Below are positions 8,938 through 18,100 of a DNA stretch of 64,000 bases, in pieces (the first letter of the stretch is position 1; each line of letters starts with the position of its first letter). The notes beneath the pieces were generated by a model that saw only the letters and a list, made by a program, of their open reading frames with translations, was not told the DNA's origin and searched no databases. The DNA comes from Mycolicibacterium tusciae. GTDB lineage: Bacteria > Actinomycetota > Actinomycetes > Mycobacteriales > Mycobacteriaceae. Where the stretch lies: assembly GCF_002086795.1 (NCBI RefSeq), contig NZ_MVIM01000004.1, forward strand, positions 186,001-250,000, in the 5' to 3' direction. Position numbers and translations under genes: made by a program.

Positions 8938-9798
8938 CTAGTTCAGTGCGGCGGCCAGCTGGCGCCACTGTTCGCGGGGGAATTCCCTTGGATCGGCGGT
9001 CAGCACCTGCACGCAAACATGGTCGGCACCGGCGGAGAGATGCTCGTTCACCCGGCCGAGCACGGTCGCCTCGTCACCCCACGCGATGATCGCGTCGAAC
9101 AGCCGATCGCTGACCGACGTCAAGTCCTCCTGGGTGAAGCCTGAGCGTAGCAGGTTGTTGGCATAGTTCGGCAGCGCCAAATACGCACGCAGCCAATCCG
9201 TTCCGAGCGTTCGTGCCTCGTCCCTGTCCTCGGTCAGCAGTACCGTCTGCTCGGGCAGCAGCAGCGGGCCTTCGCCGAGATGCTCACGGGCGTAGCGGGT
9301 GTGGTCCGGCGTCACCAGATAGGGATGAGCGCCGCGGGCCCGTGTCGCAGACAGCTCGAGCATCTTCGGACCCAGCGCGGCGAGCACCCGGTTCGCAACG
9401 GGCACCGGGTTGTCGGTCGCGTCGATCGCATCCAGGTATGCCCGCGTCGCGGCGAGCGGCTTCTTGTAGAGGCCCGGCTCCTTGGAATCGATGAGTGGAG
9501 CGTGGCTCACGCCGATGCCGAGCAGAAAGCGTTCACCGTGTTGAGCCGTCAACTCTGCATACCTGGTCGCCACGTCCGCGGGCTCGTGCATCCACAGGTT
9601 CAGGATCCCGGTGGCGATCACGACGCTCTTGGTCGTCGCCAGCAGATTGCTCACCGAGTCGAGCACGGGACCGCCCACGTCCGGGATCCACAGCGCGGTG
9701 AATCCGAGCTCCTCGAGCTCGGCCGCGGCCTCGGCGGCCTCTCCGGCGTCGCCGTAGCGCAACTGAGAACTCCACACTCCGACGCCTGCCAGATCCAT
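8938..9798 (-). CDS. LLM-class F420-dependent oxidoreductase
   Basis: The 286-residue product is a luciferase-like monooxygenase-fold protein (TIM barrel). The N-terminal VGVWSSQLRYGD and ELGFTALWIPDVGG segments and the later GIGVSHAP resemble the actinobacterial F420-dependent LLM subfamily. Its substrate cannot be read from sequence. ATG 9798 was chosen because AAAGGA lies just upstream; an upstream in-frame extension of ten residues has no such site. The stop is 8 bp from the convergent DUF222/HNH stop. It lies between mbtB and mbtT, and nothing in the sequence shows a role in mycobactin synthesis. Confidence 0.85.
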   Translation of the reverse strand: MDLAGVGVWSSQLRYGDAGEAAEAAAELEELGFTALWIPDVGGPVLDSVSNLLATTKSVVIATGILNLWMHEPADVATRYAELTAQHGERFLLGIGVSHAPLIDSKEPGLYKKPLAATRAYLDAIDATDNPVPVANRVLAALGPKMLELSATRARGAHPYLVTPDHTRYAREHLGEGPLLLPEQTVLLTEDRDEARTLGTDWLRAYLALPNYANNLLRSGFTQEDLTSVSDRLFDAIIAWGDEATVLGRVNEHLSAGADHVCVQVLTADPREFPREQWRQLAAALN

Positions 9799-9975
9799 CC
9801 GCTGATCCTTTCCCGGGCAACTAGCCACTCACGCTACCGTCGGCGCCCGGCAGCCCCTCGTCGGGGGCAGCGCACTCACGCCGACCGCGTCTGCCCAGGT
9901 GGCAAGCCATCCGCACGCCTGTGAACGTGGTCGACCTCACCCGCTCGCACCCCGGACGTACGAGTCTCCGACATG

Positions 9976-9994
9976 CTCAATTAGGGTAACCTCA
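9976..9994. promoter_or_regulatory. IdeR box 1 upstream of mbtT
   Basis: The 19 bp match the IdeR consensus at 13 positions, with the well-conserved core TTAGGGTAACCT. It adjoins a second, weaker box. The stretch 9799-10037 otherwise holds no gene; it is the promoter region for the mbtT-mbtG operon. Confidence 0.75.
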
Positions 9995-10013
9995 CCAACT
10001 TAGGACAGCCTGC
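9995..10013. promoter_or_regulatory. IdeR box 2 upstream of mbtT (weaker)
   Basis: This abuts box 1 exactly one 19-bp unit downstream and matches the consensus at about 10 positions (core TTAGGACAGCCT). Tandem boxes spaced this way occur in other IdeR promoters. Alone it would be weak; the adjacency makes it credible. Confidence 0.5.
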
Positions 10014-10037
10014 ACTAATTCATGCTGGGAGGGTTTC

Positions 10038-10112
10038 GTGGGTTCTCGCTGCGGTGCTGCAGGCCGTCCCGAACGACCTACCGAAAACCATCGCCGAGCC
10101 GCCGATGATTGA
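10038..10112 (+). CDS. Possible 24-codon leader ORF overlapping the mbtT start
   Basis: A GTG at 10038 lies 4 nt after a strong GGGAGGG ribosome site and opens a 24-codon frame that ends at a TGA (10110-10112) overlapping the mbtT ATG (10105). The mbtT ATG itself has no obvious ribosome site. Two readings are possible: a translated leader coupled to mbtT, or the original mbtT N-terminus displaced by a frameshift. The peptide has one Cys and no recognisable domain. Confidence 0.35.
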   Translation: MGSRCGAAGRPERPTENHRRAADD

Positions 10113-10851
10113 CGAACAGAGCCAACTGGCCTTCCAGCCCTGGATCAAGCGATCCCCGGGCCGGAAGAGCGACGGCGCGACCGTGGTGTTTCCTCACGCA
10201 GGGGGCGCCGCCGCGGCCTACCGGGCCTTCGCCGCGGCGTTGGCTGCCGGCGGCGCCGACGTGTACGTCGTGCAGTACCCCCAGCGAGCGGACCGGCTCA
10301 CTCACCCCGCCCCGGACACCGTCGAGGAATTGGCCGTCCAGCTCTTCGACGCCGGCGAATGGACGCGACTCGGGCCGATCAAACTGTTCGGCCACTGCAT
10401 GGGCGCGGTGATCGCGTTCGAGTTCGCTCGCGTCGCCGAAGCCAAGGGTGCCGACGTGAGCAGCCTCTGGGTGTCGGCGAGTCAGGCCCCCTGCACGATC
10501 GCCACCTCGCCACGGCTACCCACCGCCGAGGCCGAGGTGATCGCGAACATGGTCGACCTGGGCGGCACCGATGAGCGGCTGCTCGCCGACGAGGACTTCG
10601 TCGACCTGCTCGTCCGCGCCGTGCGCGCCGACTACCTGGCGTTCAACCGCTACGCGTGTGGCGACGACGTCCAACTGCGCGCCGACATCCACACCATCGG
10701 CGGCCGCAACGACCATCGGGTGAGCGAGGACATGCTGCGCCGCTGGGCCACACACGGGGGCGGGGCGTTCACACTGTCGCTCTTCGATGGCGGGCACTTC
10801 TACATCAACGACCATCTCGACGCCGTCGCGGAGCTCGTCAATGACGTCTAG
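10105..10851 (+). CDS. mbtT: MbtT, stand-alone type II thioesterase of mycobactin synthesis
   Basis: This 248-residue alpha/beta-hydrolase thioesterase (GrsT type) would remove misprimed or stalled acyl groups from the carrier domains or assist release. Evidence is the oxyanion-side FPHAGGAAAAYR, the nucleophile elbow GHCMGA with Cys98 where most such enzymes have Ser, and a C-terminal His in FDGGHFYI. It corresponds to the thioesterase fused to MbtB in M. tuberculosis. The ATG at 10105 begins the conserved region; an in-frame upstream extension to 10054 exists. Its end overlaps the mbtC start by 11 bp, making it the first gene of the mbtT-C-D-E-F-G operon behind two IdeR boxes. Confidence 0.88.
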   Translation: MIDEQSQLAFQPWIKRSPGRKSDGATVVFPHAGGAAAAYRAFAAALAAGGADVYVVQYPQRADRLTHPAPDTVEELAVQLFDAGEWTRLGPIKLFGHCMGAVIAFEFARVAEAKGADVSSLWVSASQAPCTIATSPRLPTAEAEVIANMVDLGGTDERLLADEDFVDLLVRAVRADYLAFNRYACGDDVQLRADIHTIGGRNDHRVSEDMLRRWATHGGGAFTLSLFDGGHFYINDHLDAVAELVNDV

Positions 10852-12145
10852 CGACGCGGACGCGATCGTCATCGCCGGGATGGCGATCGAGGCGCCCGGC
10901 GGCATCGATACCGCGGACGCCTACTGGTCGTTGCTGTCCGAGCGACGCGAGGCGTTGAGCCCGTTTCCCCGAGACCGCGGCTGGTCAGTGCGCAAGGTGC
11001 TCGACGGGTCACACCGCGATGGGTTCAAGCCGATACACGATCTCGGCGGATTTCTCTCCGGTGGTGCGACTTTCGACGCCGAATTCTTCGGGATCTCACC
11101 ACGCGAGGCCGTCGCGATGGACCCGCAGCAACGCGTCGCGTTGCGCGTGGCCTGGCGTGCACTCGAGAACACCGCAATCAACCCCGACGACCTCGTCGGT
11201 CACAATGTGGGCTGCTACATCGGTGCGTCGACAATGGGTTACGGTCCCGATCTTGCCGAGTTCACCAACCTCACGGGTCATTTGATGGCAGGTACCGCCC
11301 TCGGCCCTGTTTCGGGGCGGATCGCCTACACGCTCGGGTTGGCCGGACCCGCAATGACGATCGATACCTCATGCTCCTCGACCTTGACCGCAGTTCATCT
11401 TGCCGCGCAGGCGATTCGGTCGGGAGATTGCGATATGGCGATCGCCGGCGGGGTCTGTGTGATGGGGTCACCGGGATTCTTTGTCGAGTTCTCCAAGCAG
11501 CACGCGCTGTCCGACGACGGTCACTGCCGCCCGTACAGCGCGCAGGCAAGCGGCACCGTGTGGGCCGAAGGCGCGGCGATGTTCGTGCTACAGCGACGTT
11601 CCGCCGCACTGCGCGACGGACACCGCGTACTCGGCGAACTTCGAGCGACATGTCTCAACCAGGACGGTCGCTCCGTCGGGTTGACGGCTCCGAGCGGCCC
11701 CGCGCAGGCGCGGTTGTTTCAACGTGCGCTGCGCCAAGCCGGAATCCGCGCCGAACAGGTCGGCATGCTCGAAGGTCACGGCACCGCAACCCGACTCGGC
11801 GACCGCACCGAACTCACCTCTTTGGCCCAGACCTACGGGGCCACCGAACCTGGCCGCGGCGCATTGCTCGGATCGGTGAAGTCGAACATCGGCCACACCC
11901 AGGCCGCCGCGGGCGGGCTCGGCCTGGCCAAAGTGCTCATCGCCGCTGCGCGCGAAGCCGTGCCTGCGAGCCTGCATACAGCCGAGGCGAGTCGCGAAAT
12001 CGATTGGGAAAAACAAGGTCTGCGGCTGGCAACCGAACTCACACCGTGGCCCGCGGCGGATGGGCACCGGCTGGCCGCGGTGACGGCGTTCGGGATGAGC
12101 GGCACCAACGCGCACGTCATCGTCTCCGTACCGGAAGCAGCCTGA
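10841..12145 (+). CDS. mbtC: MbtC, ketosynthase of mycobactin PKS
   Basis: MbtC is a stand-alone ketosynthase that extends the lysine-bearing chain with a malonyl-type unit delivered by MbtD. The 434 residues are close to the 444 of M. tuberculosis. The catalytic triad is complete: Cys178 in DTSCSSTLTA, His313 in EGHGTAT and His352 in SNIGHTQAAAG. The ATG at 10841 lies within the last codons of mbtT (ATGACGTCTAG), so translation is coupled. The mbtC TGA overlaps the mbtD ATG by one base. Confidence 0.95.
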   Translation: MTSSDADAIVIAGMAIEAPGGIDTADAYWSLLSERREALSPFPRDRGWSVRKVLDGSHRDGFKPIHDLGGFLSGGATFDAEFFGISPREAVAMDPQQRVALRVAWRALENTAINPDDLVGHNVGCYIGASTMGYGPDLAEFTNLTGHLMAGTALGPVSGRIAYTLGLAGPAMTIDTSCSSTLTAVHLAAQAIRSGDCDMAIAGGVCVMGSPGFFVEFSKQHALSDDGHCRPYSAQASGTVWAEGAAMFVLQRRSAALRDGHRVLGELRATCLNQDGRSVGLTAPSGPAQARLFQRALRQAGIRAEQVGMLEGHGTATRLGDRTELTSLAQTYGATEPGRGALLGSVKSNIGHTQAAAGGLGLAKVLIAAAREAVPASLHTAEASREIDWEKQGLRLATELTPWPAADGHRLAAVTAFGMSGTNAHVIVSVPEAA

Positions 12146-15120
12146 TGCCCGCCAACGGATTTCCCGACGGCCGCGTGCCCGTCGTCCTCAGTGCTCACGC
12201 CGAGGAACTTCTCGTCACCGATGCCGACGCTATCCTTCGGTACCTGCGTCCCGGCATGGACGTCTCGGCTGTCGCGGCCACGCTCTTGCGCACACGCAGG
12301 CTGCGGCGGCACCGCGCCGTCGTCCGCGCGGCGAGCATCGCTGAATTGATCGAGGGCCTGCAGGCGCTCAGCGCCGAAATCGAACACCCGATGGTGGCGA
12401 GATCGTCGGAAACAAGCACCGGTAAAACGGTTTTCGTCTTTCCCGGCCAGGGCAACCAATGGCCGTCGATGGGAGCCGATGCTTACGATCGGTCACCGGT
12501 GTACCGCGCCCAGGTGGATGAATGCGTTGCGGCTTTCGCCGCCGCCGGCCACGTTTCGCCGCTGCAGTACCTCACCGCGCACACCCCTGGTGGCGACTGG
12601 TCGCAGGTCGAGATCCAGGGCGCACAGTTCGTCCACGCCGTGGGTCTGGCTCACATCTGGCAATCCTGCGGAGTGACGCCCGGCATCACAGTCGGCCACA
12701 GCCTGGGTGAAGTGGCCGCGGCATACGTCGCCGGGCGTATGACCCTCACCGATGCGGTCGCCGTGGTCATCGCGCGGGCGAAAGCGGTCGACCGCCTGCA
12801 GGGCGACTATCGCATGGCCGCCCTGGGGATTTCGGTCGGGGAGACCGAGCACCTGATCGCCACCGTCGAAGGCTGGCTCGAGGTGTCGGCGGTCAACTCG
12901 AAGTCGTCGGTCGTCGTCTCTGGCCAGCGCGACGCCGTCACCGCACTGGTGGCCACCGCATCAGATCGGGGTCTGTTCGCCCGCGAGCTCGGCGTGAATT
13001 ATCCGGGCCACACCACCGCGTTGGAGGCGCTGCACGACGACCTGTCAGTCCTCTTGCCCAAGGGTCAGTTCGGCGATGCACCAATGCAATTCATCGGGTC
13101 GGCCACCGGTCAGGCCGTGCCGGCAGGGACCGGTTACGCGCACTACTGGTACCGCAATCTGCGCGATACGGTGCGTTTCGACCGCGCCGTCGACGCGGCT
13201 CGCAGACAGGGCGGAACCCGGTTCGTCGAAATGTCGGCGCACGCGTCGCTGCTGTTCGCACTGGAAGATCTGACCGGCGACGGGCCTGAGCCCTCGCTCA
13301 TCGTCGGATCGGGTCGACGCGACGAACCGCTCGTCGACACCTTGTCGGCCGGCATCGCGGCCGTCGCGGTCGGCGACCCGGGGTTCGGATGGTCCGGCTG
13401 GGCCGACTCGAGGACGCCAGTGCTCCAGGGCTTTCCCAATGCACCGATGCGTGACGTCCACGTGTGGGCCGAACCCGAACCGCTTGCACCCGTGTTCGGG
13501 TTGACCGTTTCGAGCGAGAAGTGGGAGCAGAGTGGCGTATTCGCCGCAACGGGTGCGCACAGGCGAATCGCAGTCGTCGACCTGGTGGGTCCGGGTAGTG
13601 CGCTGTCGGCGCAGCTGCGGACCGCCATCGCGCGGCACGGCAACGCGGAACCCGCCCAGCCGGGCGAGGCCGACCTCATCCTTGCGATCGCCCCACTACT
13701 CGACCACCCCGATGCCGAGGTCGCCGCTGCGCAGATCGGACGAATCGTGGGCGAGGGTCTGTTCGACTATGCCGATGCCGGAGGAACGTCGTGCCGCGAC
13801 GTATGCCTTGTGACGGTCGGCGGCGAACACGTGCTTCTCGACGAACCCGTTGCGCTACCGGCGCAGGCGGCACTGGCCGCGATGCACCGCAGCATCGGTT
13901 ATGAACGTCCCGACCAAGCGTTCCGCCATCTGGATCTACCGTCCTGGGAGATCGACGACGCCACCGCGACGGCGGTCATCGACGCCGCGCGTGGCAGTGT
14001 GCACGAGGGAGCGGTCCGCGACAGCGCCTCCGGCCCTGCCCTTTTCGTCCGCGCGCTATCCGAGCCTGATGCTCCCGCCCGGGACTGGAAGCTCGATGAC
14101 GGGCTGCTGGACAACGTCGTGATCACCGGTGGTACCGGGGCGGTCGGACTGCACTTCGCGCGGTATCTCGCCGAGCAGGGCGCTCGCCGCATCGTGCTGC
14201 TCAGTCGAACGGGCGTCGACGCGGCGACCGTGGCCGAACTGACGGATGTCGCCGGTTTCGGCGGTGTCGAGATCGTCGCCCCACCGTGTGATCTGCGCTC
14301 CGCCGATCAGGTCTCGGCCGTCGCGCGGGATTTCGGCGGCACAGGGGCGTCGCTCCTGATCCACGCGGCGGGGGCGGCGAGATTCGACGACTTCGCGAGT
14401 ATCTCCGCGGAGTCCTTCGCCGATACCGCGGCGGCCAAGATCGGCGGCTTCGCGCGCATGACCGATTTGTGGCCGATGCGTTCGGATACGCGAATCCTAG
14501 TGTGCTCCTCGGTGTCCGGGGTGTGGGGCGGCCGCGGCCACGCAGCCTACTCGGCTGCCAACCGGATGCTCGACGTGATGGCCGGTCAGCTGCGGGCCAA
14601 GGGCCAGCATTGCGTCGCCCTGCGATACGGGCTATGGCGCACGGATCCCGGCCGTGCCAGCGGTATCACGGCCCGTGCCGGCGTCAGCGCCATCGAGCGC
14701 TCGGGACTGTTGCCGATGGCACCCGGGTCTGCGGTCGCCGCCAGCCTGCGTGAGCACGAAGCCGATCCGATGATCATGTCCGCCGACCCTGACCGGCTGC
14801 GGAAGTTCCTCGACAGCCAGGCCGTCGAGCAATCCGGCGGGGCGACCCCCTCGGACAGCACCCCCAGTGGCGACGGGCCGACCAGGGTCATCGCCGAAGT
14901 GGCTGCGGTGCTCGGCATCGACGCCGCGACGGTCGACCGGCAAACATCCCTGCTCGACCTCGGCTTGGATTCACTGCTCGCCCTTGATCTGCGCAAGCGG
15001 TTGCGGCGGGTGATCGGCGCATCGGTGCCGCTGGGCGCCCTGCTTGGCGGTATCACCAGCGCCGAACTCATCGCCGAACTCGACACTCGATCACAGAAGG
15101 TGGAAACGACTCGTGACTGA
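12145..15120 (+). CDS. mbtD: MbtD, AT-KR-ACP polyketide synthase of mycobactin
   Basis: Together with MbtC this forms a split PKS module that inserts the beta-hydroxy acid unit of mycobactin. Domains in 991 residues are an acyltransferase (GHSLGEVAA, Ser186), a ketoreductase (TGGTGAVGLHFA, near residue 660; later YSAANRMLDVM), and an acyl carrier (LGLDSLLAL, Ser943). M. tuberculosis MbtD is about 1004 residues. The frame stays open far upstream through mbtC, but the ATG at 12145 overlapping the mbtC stop gives the correct N-terminus. The end overlaps the mbtE GTG by 8 bp. Confidence 0.95.
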   Translation: MPANGFPDGRVPVVLSAHAEELLVTDADAILRYLRPGMDVSAVAATLLRTRRLRRHRAVVRAASIAELIEGLQALSAEIEHPMVARSSETSTGKTVFVFPGQGNQWPSMGADAYDRSPVYRAQVDECVAAFAAAGHVSPLQYLTAHTPGGDWSQVEIQGAQFVHAVGLAHIWQSCGVTPGITVGHSLGEVAAAYVAGRMTLTDAVAVVIARAKAVDRLQGDYRMAALGISVGETEHLIATVEGWLEVSAVNSKSSVVVSGQRDAVTALVATASDRGLFARELGVNYPGHTTALEALHDDLSVLLPKGQFGDAPMQFIGSATGQAVPAGTGYAHYWYRNLRDTVRFDRAVDAARRQGGTRFVEMSAHASLLFALEDLTGDGPEPSLIVGSGRRDEPLVDTLSAGIAAVAVGDPGFGWSGWADSRTPVLQGFPNAPMRDVHVWAEPEPLAPVFGLTVSSEKWEQSGVFAATGAHRRIAVVDLVGPGSALSAQLRTAIARHGNAEPAQPGEADLILAIAPLLDHPDAEVAAAQIGRIVGEGLFDYADAGGTSCRDVCLVTVGGEHVLLDEPVALPAQAALAAMHRSIGYERPDQAFRHLDLPSWEIDDATATAVIDAARGSVHEGAVRDSASGPALFVRALSEPDAPARDWKLDDGLLDNVVITGGTGAVGLHFARYLAEQGARRIVLLSRTGVDAATVAELTDVAGFGGVEIVAPPCDLRSADQVSAVARDFGGTGASLLIHAAGAARFDDFASISAESFADTAAAKIGGFARMTDLWPMRSDTRILVCSSVSGVWGGRGHAAYSAANRMLDVMAGQLRAKGQHCVALRYGLWRTDPGRASGITARAGVSAIERSGLLPMAPGSAVAASLREHEADPMIMSADPDRLRKFLDSQAVEQSGGATPSDSTPSGDGPTRVIAEVAAVLGIDAATVDRQTSLLDLGLDSLLALDLRKRLRRVIGASVPLGALLGGITSAELIAELDTRSQKVETTRD

Positions 15121-18100
15121 CATCGCCGATATTCGCGAGCACGCCGATGACCGTCGGTTGGAGCTGTTGCGGCGCAGGCTTTCCGAGAAGGGTCTGCGGT
15201 CGGGCGAGCAGACGCCCGCCGAGCCGACGGACACCGCACTGTCCGACGGGCAGCGTCGCATGTGGTTCGTTCAGATGGCCGACCCCACCGGCGCGATCCT
15301 CAACATTTGCCTGTCCTATCGGATCAGGGGCGCACTGGACGTCGCGCGCCTACGCGACGGCGTGAACACGGTGGCCGCGCGGCATGTGCTGCTGCGCACC
15401 ACGTACAGCGCGGATGCCAACGGCGAGCCGCAGCCGACCGTCCATGACGACCTGATGCCGGGCTGGTCGGCGCACGACCTGTCCGACATGTCGGAGCACT
15501 CCAGGAGGTTGCGGCTGGAAGTGCTGGCGCAGCGCGAATTCAGCGCACCCTTCGACCTGAGTTCCGATTCGCCGCTGCGCCTGACGGTCGTGCGCACCGG
15601 CGCCGACGAACACGTCATGCTGCTCGTCGCGCACCACATCGCGTGGGACGACGGCTGCTGGCAGGTGTTCTTCGCCGACCTCACCCGCGCGTACCGCGGT
15701 GTGCGGCTCGCCGCGCCGACTCCGATCCCGGCACCGGCGTCGGGTGCCATCGACGGCGATCTCGAGTACTGGCGCACCGTGCTGGCCGATCCGCCGGAGC
15801 CGCTGGAGTTGCCCGGCCCCAACGGCTCTGCGATCCCGACGAACTACCGGTCGCAGCGCACCACGCTGCGGCTGCCCGACGCGACCGTGGAGCGCGTGAC
15901 CGCCGTGGCCAAGGAGTCCGGTGCCACCCCGTACATGGTGCTGCTGGCCGCATTCGGTGTGCTGATCCACCGTTACACCCACTCCGACGACTTCCTCGTC
16001 GCCGCGCCGGTGCTCAACAGGACCGCCGACCTCGACGACGTCATCGGGTACTACGGCAACACGGTGGCGATGCGACTGCGGCCACAGCGGGGTCAGACAT
16101 TCCGTGAGGCGATCGCCGACGCCCGCGACACCGCAGTCGGTGCCTTCGCCCATCAGCGGGTCAACCTGGACCGAGTGGTCGCCGAGATCAACCCCGACCG
16201 CCGTCACGGTGTGGAGCGCATGACGCGGGTGACGTTCGGGGCGCGTGGCGCCGACGGTCACGGCTTCAATCCCGACGGAATCACCTGTGAGCGAGCCGAG
16301 TTGCGCGGCCAGTTCACCCAGCTGCCATTCGGGTTCATGGTCGAGTTCGACGACGCGGGTATCGAGGTCGAGGCCGAATACCTCGTCGAGGTTCTCGACG
16401 CCGGACTGGCCCGGCAGCTGCTCGAGCACTACGTGGTGCTGCTCGACAGCGCGCTGGCCAACCCCGGGACGCCGATCAGCGATCTCGACCTGACGGGACC
16501 GGCGTACGCCGACTGGCTGCGCAAGGTCTCTGCCGGTGAGGAATTCGACACCCCGGCAACGACATTGGCCGCGTTGGTGGAGGCGCAGTCCGCGCGGACA
16601 CCGGATGCGCCCGCCGTCGTCTACGAGGGACGCCATTACACCTATCGCGAGATCAACGAATCGGCGAACCGATTCGCACACTGGTTGATCGAACAGGGGA
16701 TCGGCACCGAGGACCGTGTCGCCGTGCTGCTGGATCGTTCTCCCGAACTGGTGATCACCGCCCTCGGGTTGATCAAGGCCGGCGCGGTCTACCTTCCCGT
16801 CGATCCGACCTATCCCGAGGACCGGCTGAATTTCATCCTGTCCGACTCCGATCCGAAACTCGTACTGCGCGAGGCCGTCGGCGGGCTCGACGGCTACCCG
16901 GTGTCGAACCCGACCGACGCCGACCGGATCCGTCCGCTCGGACCAGAGAGCACCGCCTACCTGATCTATACGTCGGGCTCCACCGGGCTGCCCAAGGGTG
17001 TGCCCGTCCCGCACCGGCCGGTCGCCGAATACTTCGTCTGGTTCAAGGGTGACTACCAAATCGACGAGCGTGAGCGGCTGCTTCAGGTCGCCTCGCCTAG
17101 CTTCGACGTGTCTATCGGCGAGATCTTCGGCATGCTGGCATGCGGTGGACGACTGGTGATTCCGCGTCCGGACGGTCTCCGCGACGTCGGCTATCTCACC
17201 GATCTGCTGCACGACGAAGGCATCACGTCGATGCACCTGGTCCCGTCGCTGCTGGGTTTGTTGATGTCGCTGCCGGGCGTGAACCAGTGGCGCACCCTGC
17301 AACGGGTGCCGATCGGCGGCGAAGCGCTCCCCGGTGAGCTCGCCGACAAGTTCCACGGCACCTTCGACGCGCTGCTGCACAACTTCTACGGCCCCACCGA
17401 GACGGTGATCAACGCCAGCCGTTACAAGGTGGAGGGCAAGCAGGGCACGCGCATCGTGCCGATCGGCACGCCGAAGATCAATACGCAGATCCACCTGCTC
17501 GACGATGCGCTGAAGCCGGTCCCGGCCGGCGTGATCGGCGAGATCTACATCGGTGGAACGCATGTGGCGCGGGGTTATCACCAGCGGCCCGGGCTGACCG
17601 CGGAGCGGTTCGTCGCCGACCCGTTCACCCCCGGCGCCAGGCTGTACCGGTCCGGCGACCTGGCCCGCCGCAACGCCGACGGGGACATCGAATTCGTCGG
17701 CAGGGCAGACGAACAGGTGAAGATCCGCGGCTTCCGAATCGAACTCGGAGAGGTCGCCGCCGCGATCTCCGTCGACCCCAGCGTGAGTCAGGCGGTGGTC
17801 GTGGTCAGTGAGCTACCGAACCTCGGAAAGAGCCTCGTCGGGTACCTCACGCCCGCCGACACATCCGCCGGAGCCGCCGACGACGTCGACATCGAGCGCA
17901 TCCGCGCTCGGGTCGCGGCCGCACTGCCGGACTACATGACGCCGGCGGCATACGTGGTGATCGACGAGATCCCGATCACCGCGCACGGCAAAATCGACCG
18001 CGCCGCGCTCCCGAAACCTGACGCGGACTCCTGGGCCGGCGCGGGCGCCGAATACCGCGAACCCGCCGAGGGGACTGAGCGGCGCGTCGCCGGCCTGTAC

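Noticed and set aside
11371-12144. Long upstream extension of the mbtD frame through mbtC
   Set aside because: Arg/Ser-rich out-of-frame translation of the ketosynthase; the proper start is the ATG at 12145 overlapping the mbtC stop.
15350-17581. 743-codon open frame on the minus strand opposite mbtE
   Set aside because: High-GC antisense shadow of the mbtE condensation/adenylation region; no recognisable protein, and the plus frame carries full NRPS motifs. The same holds for 17813-19294 and 19651-22269.
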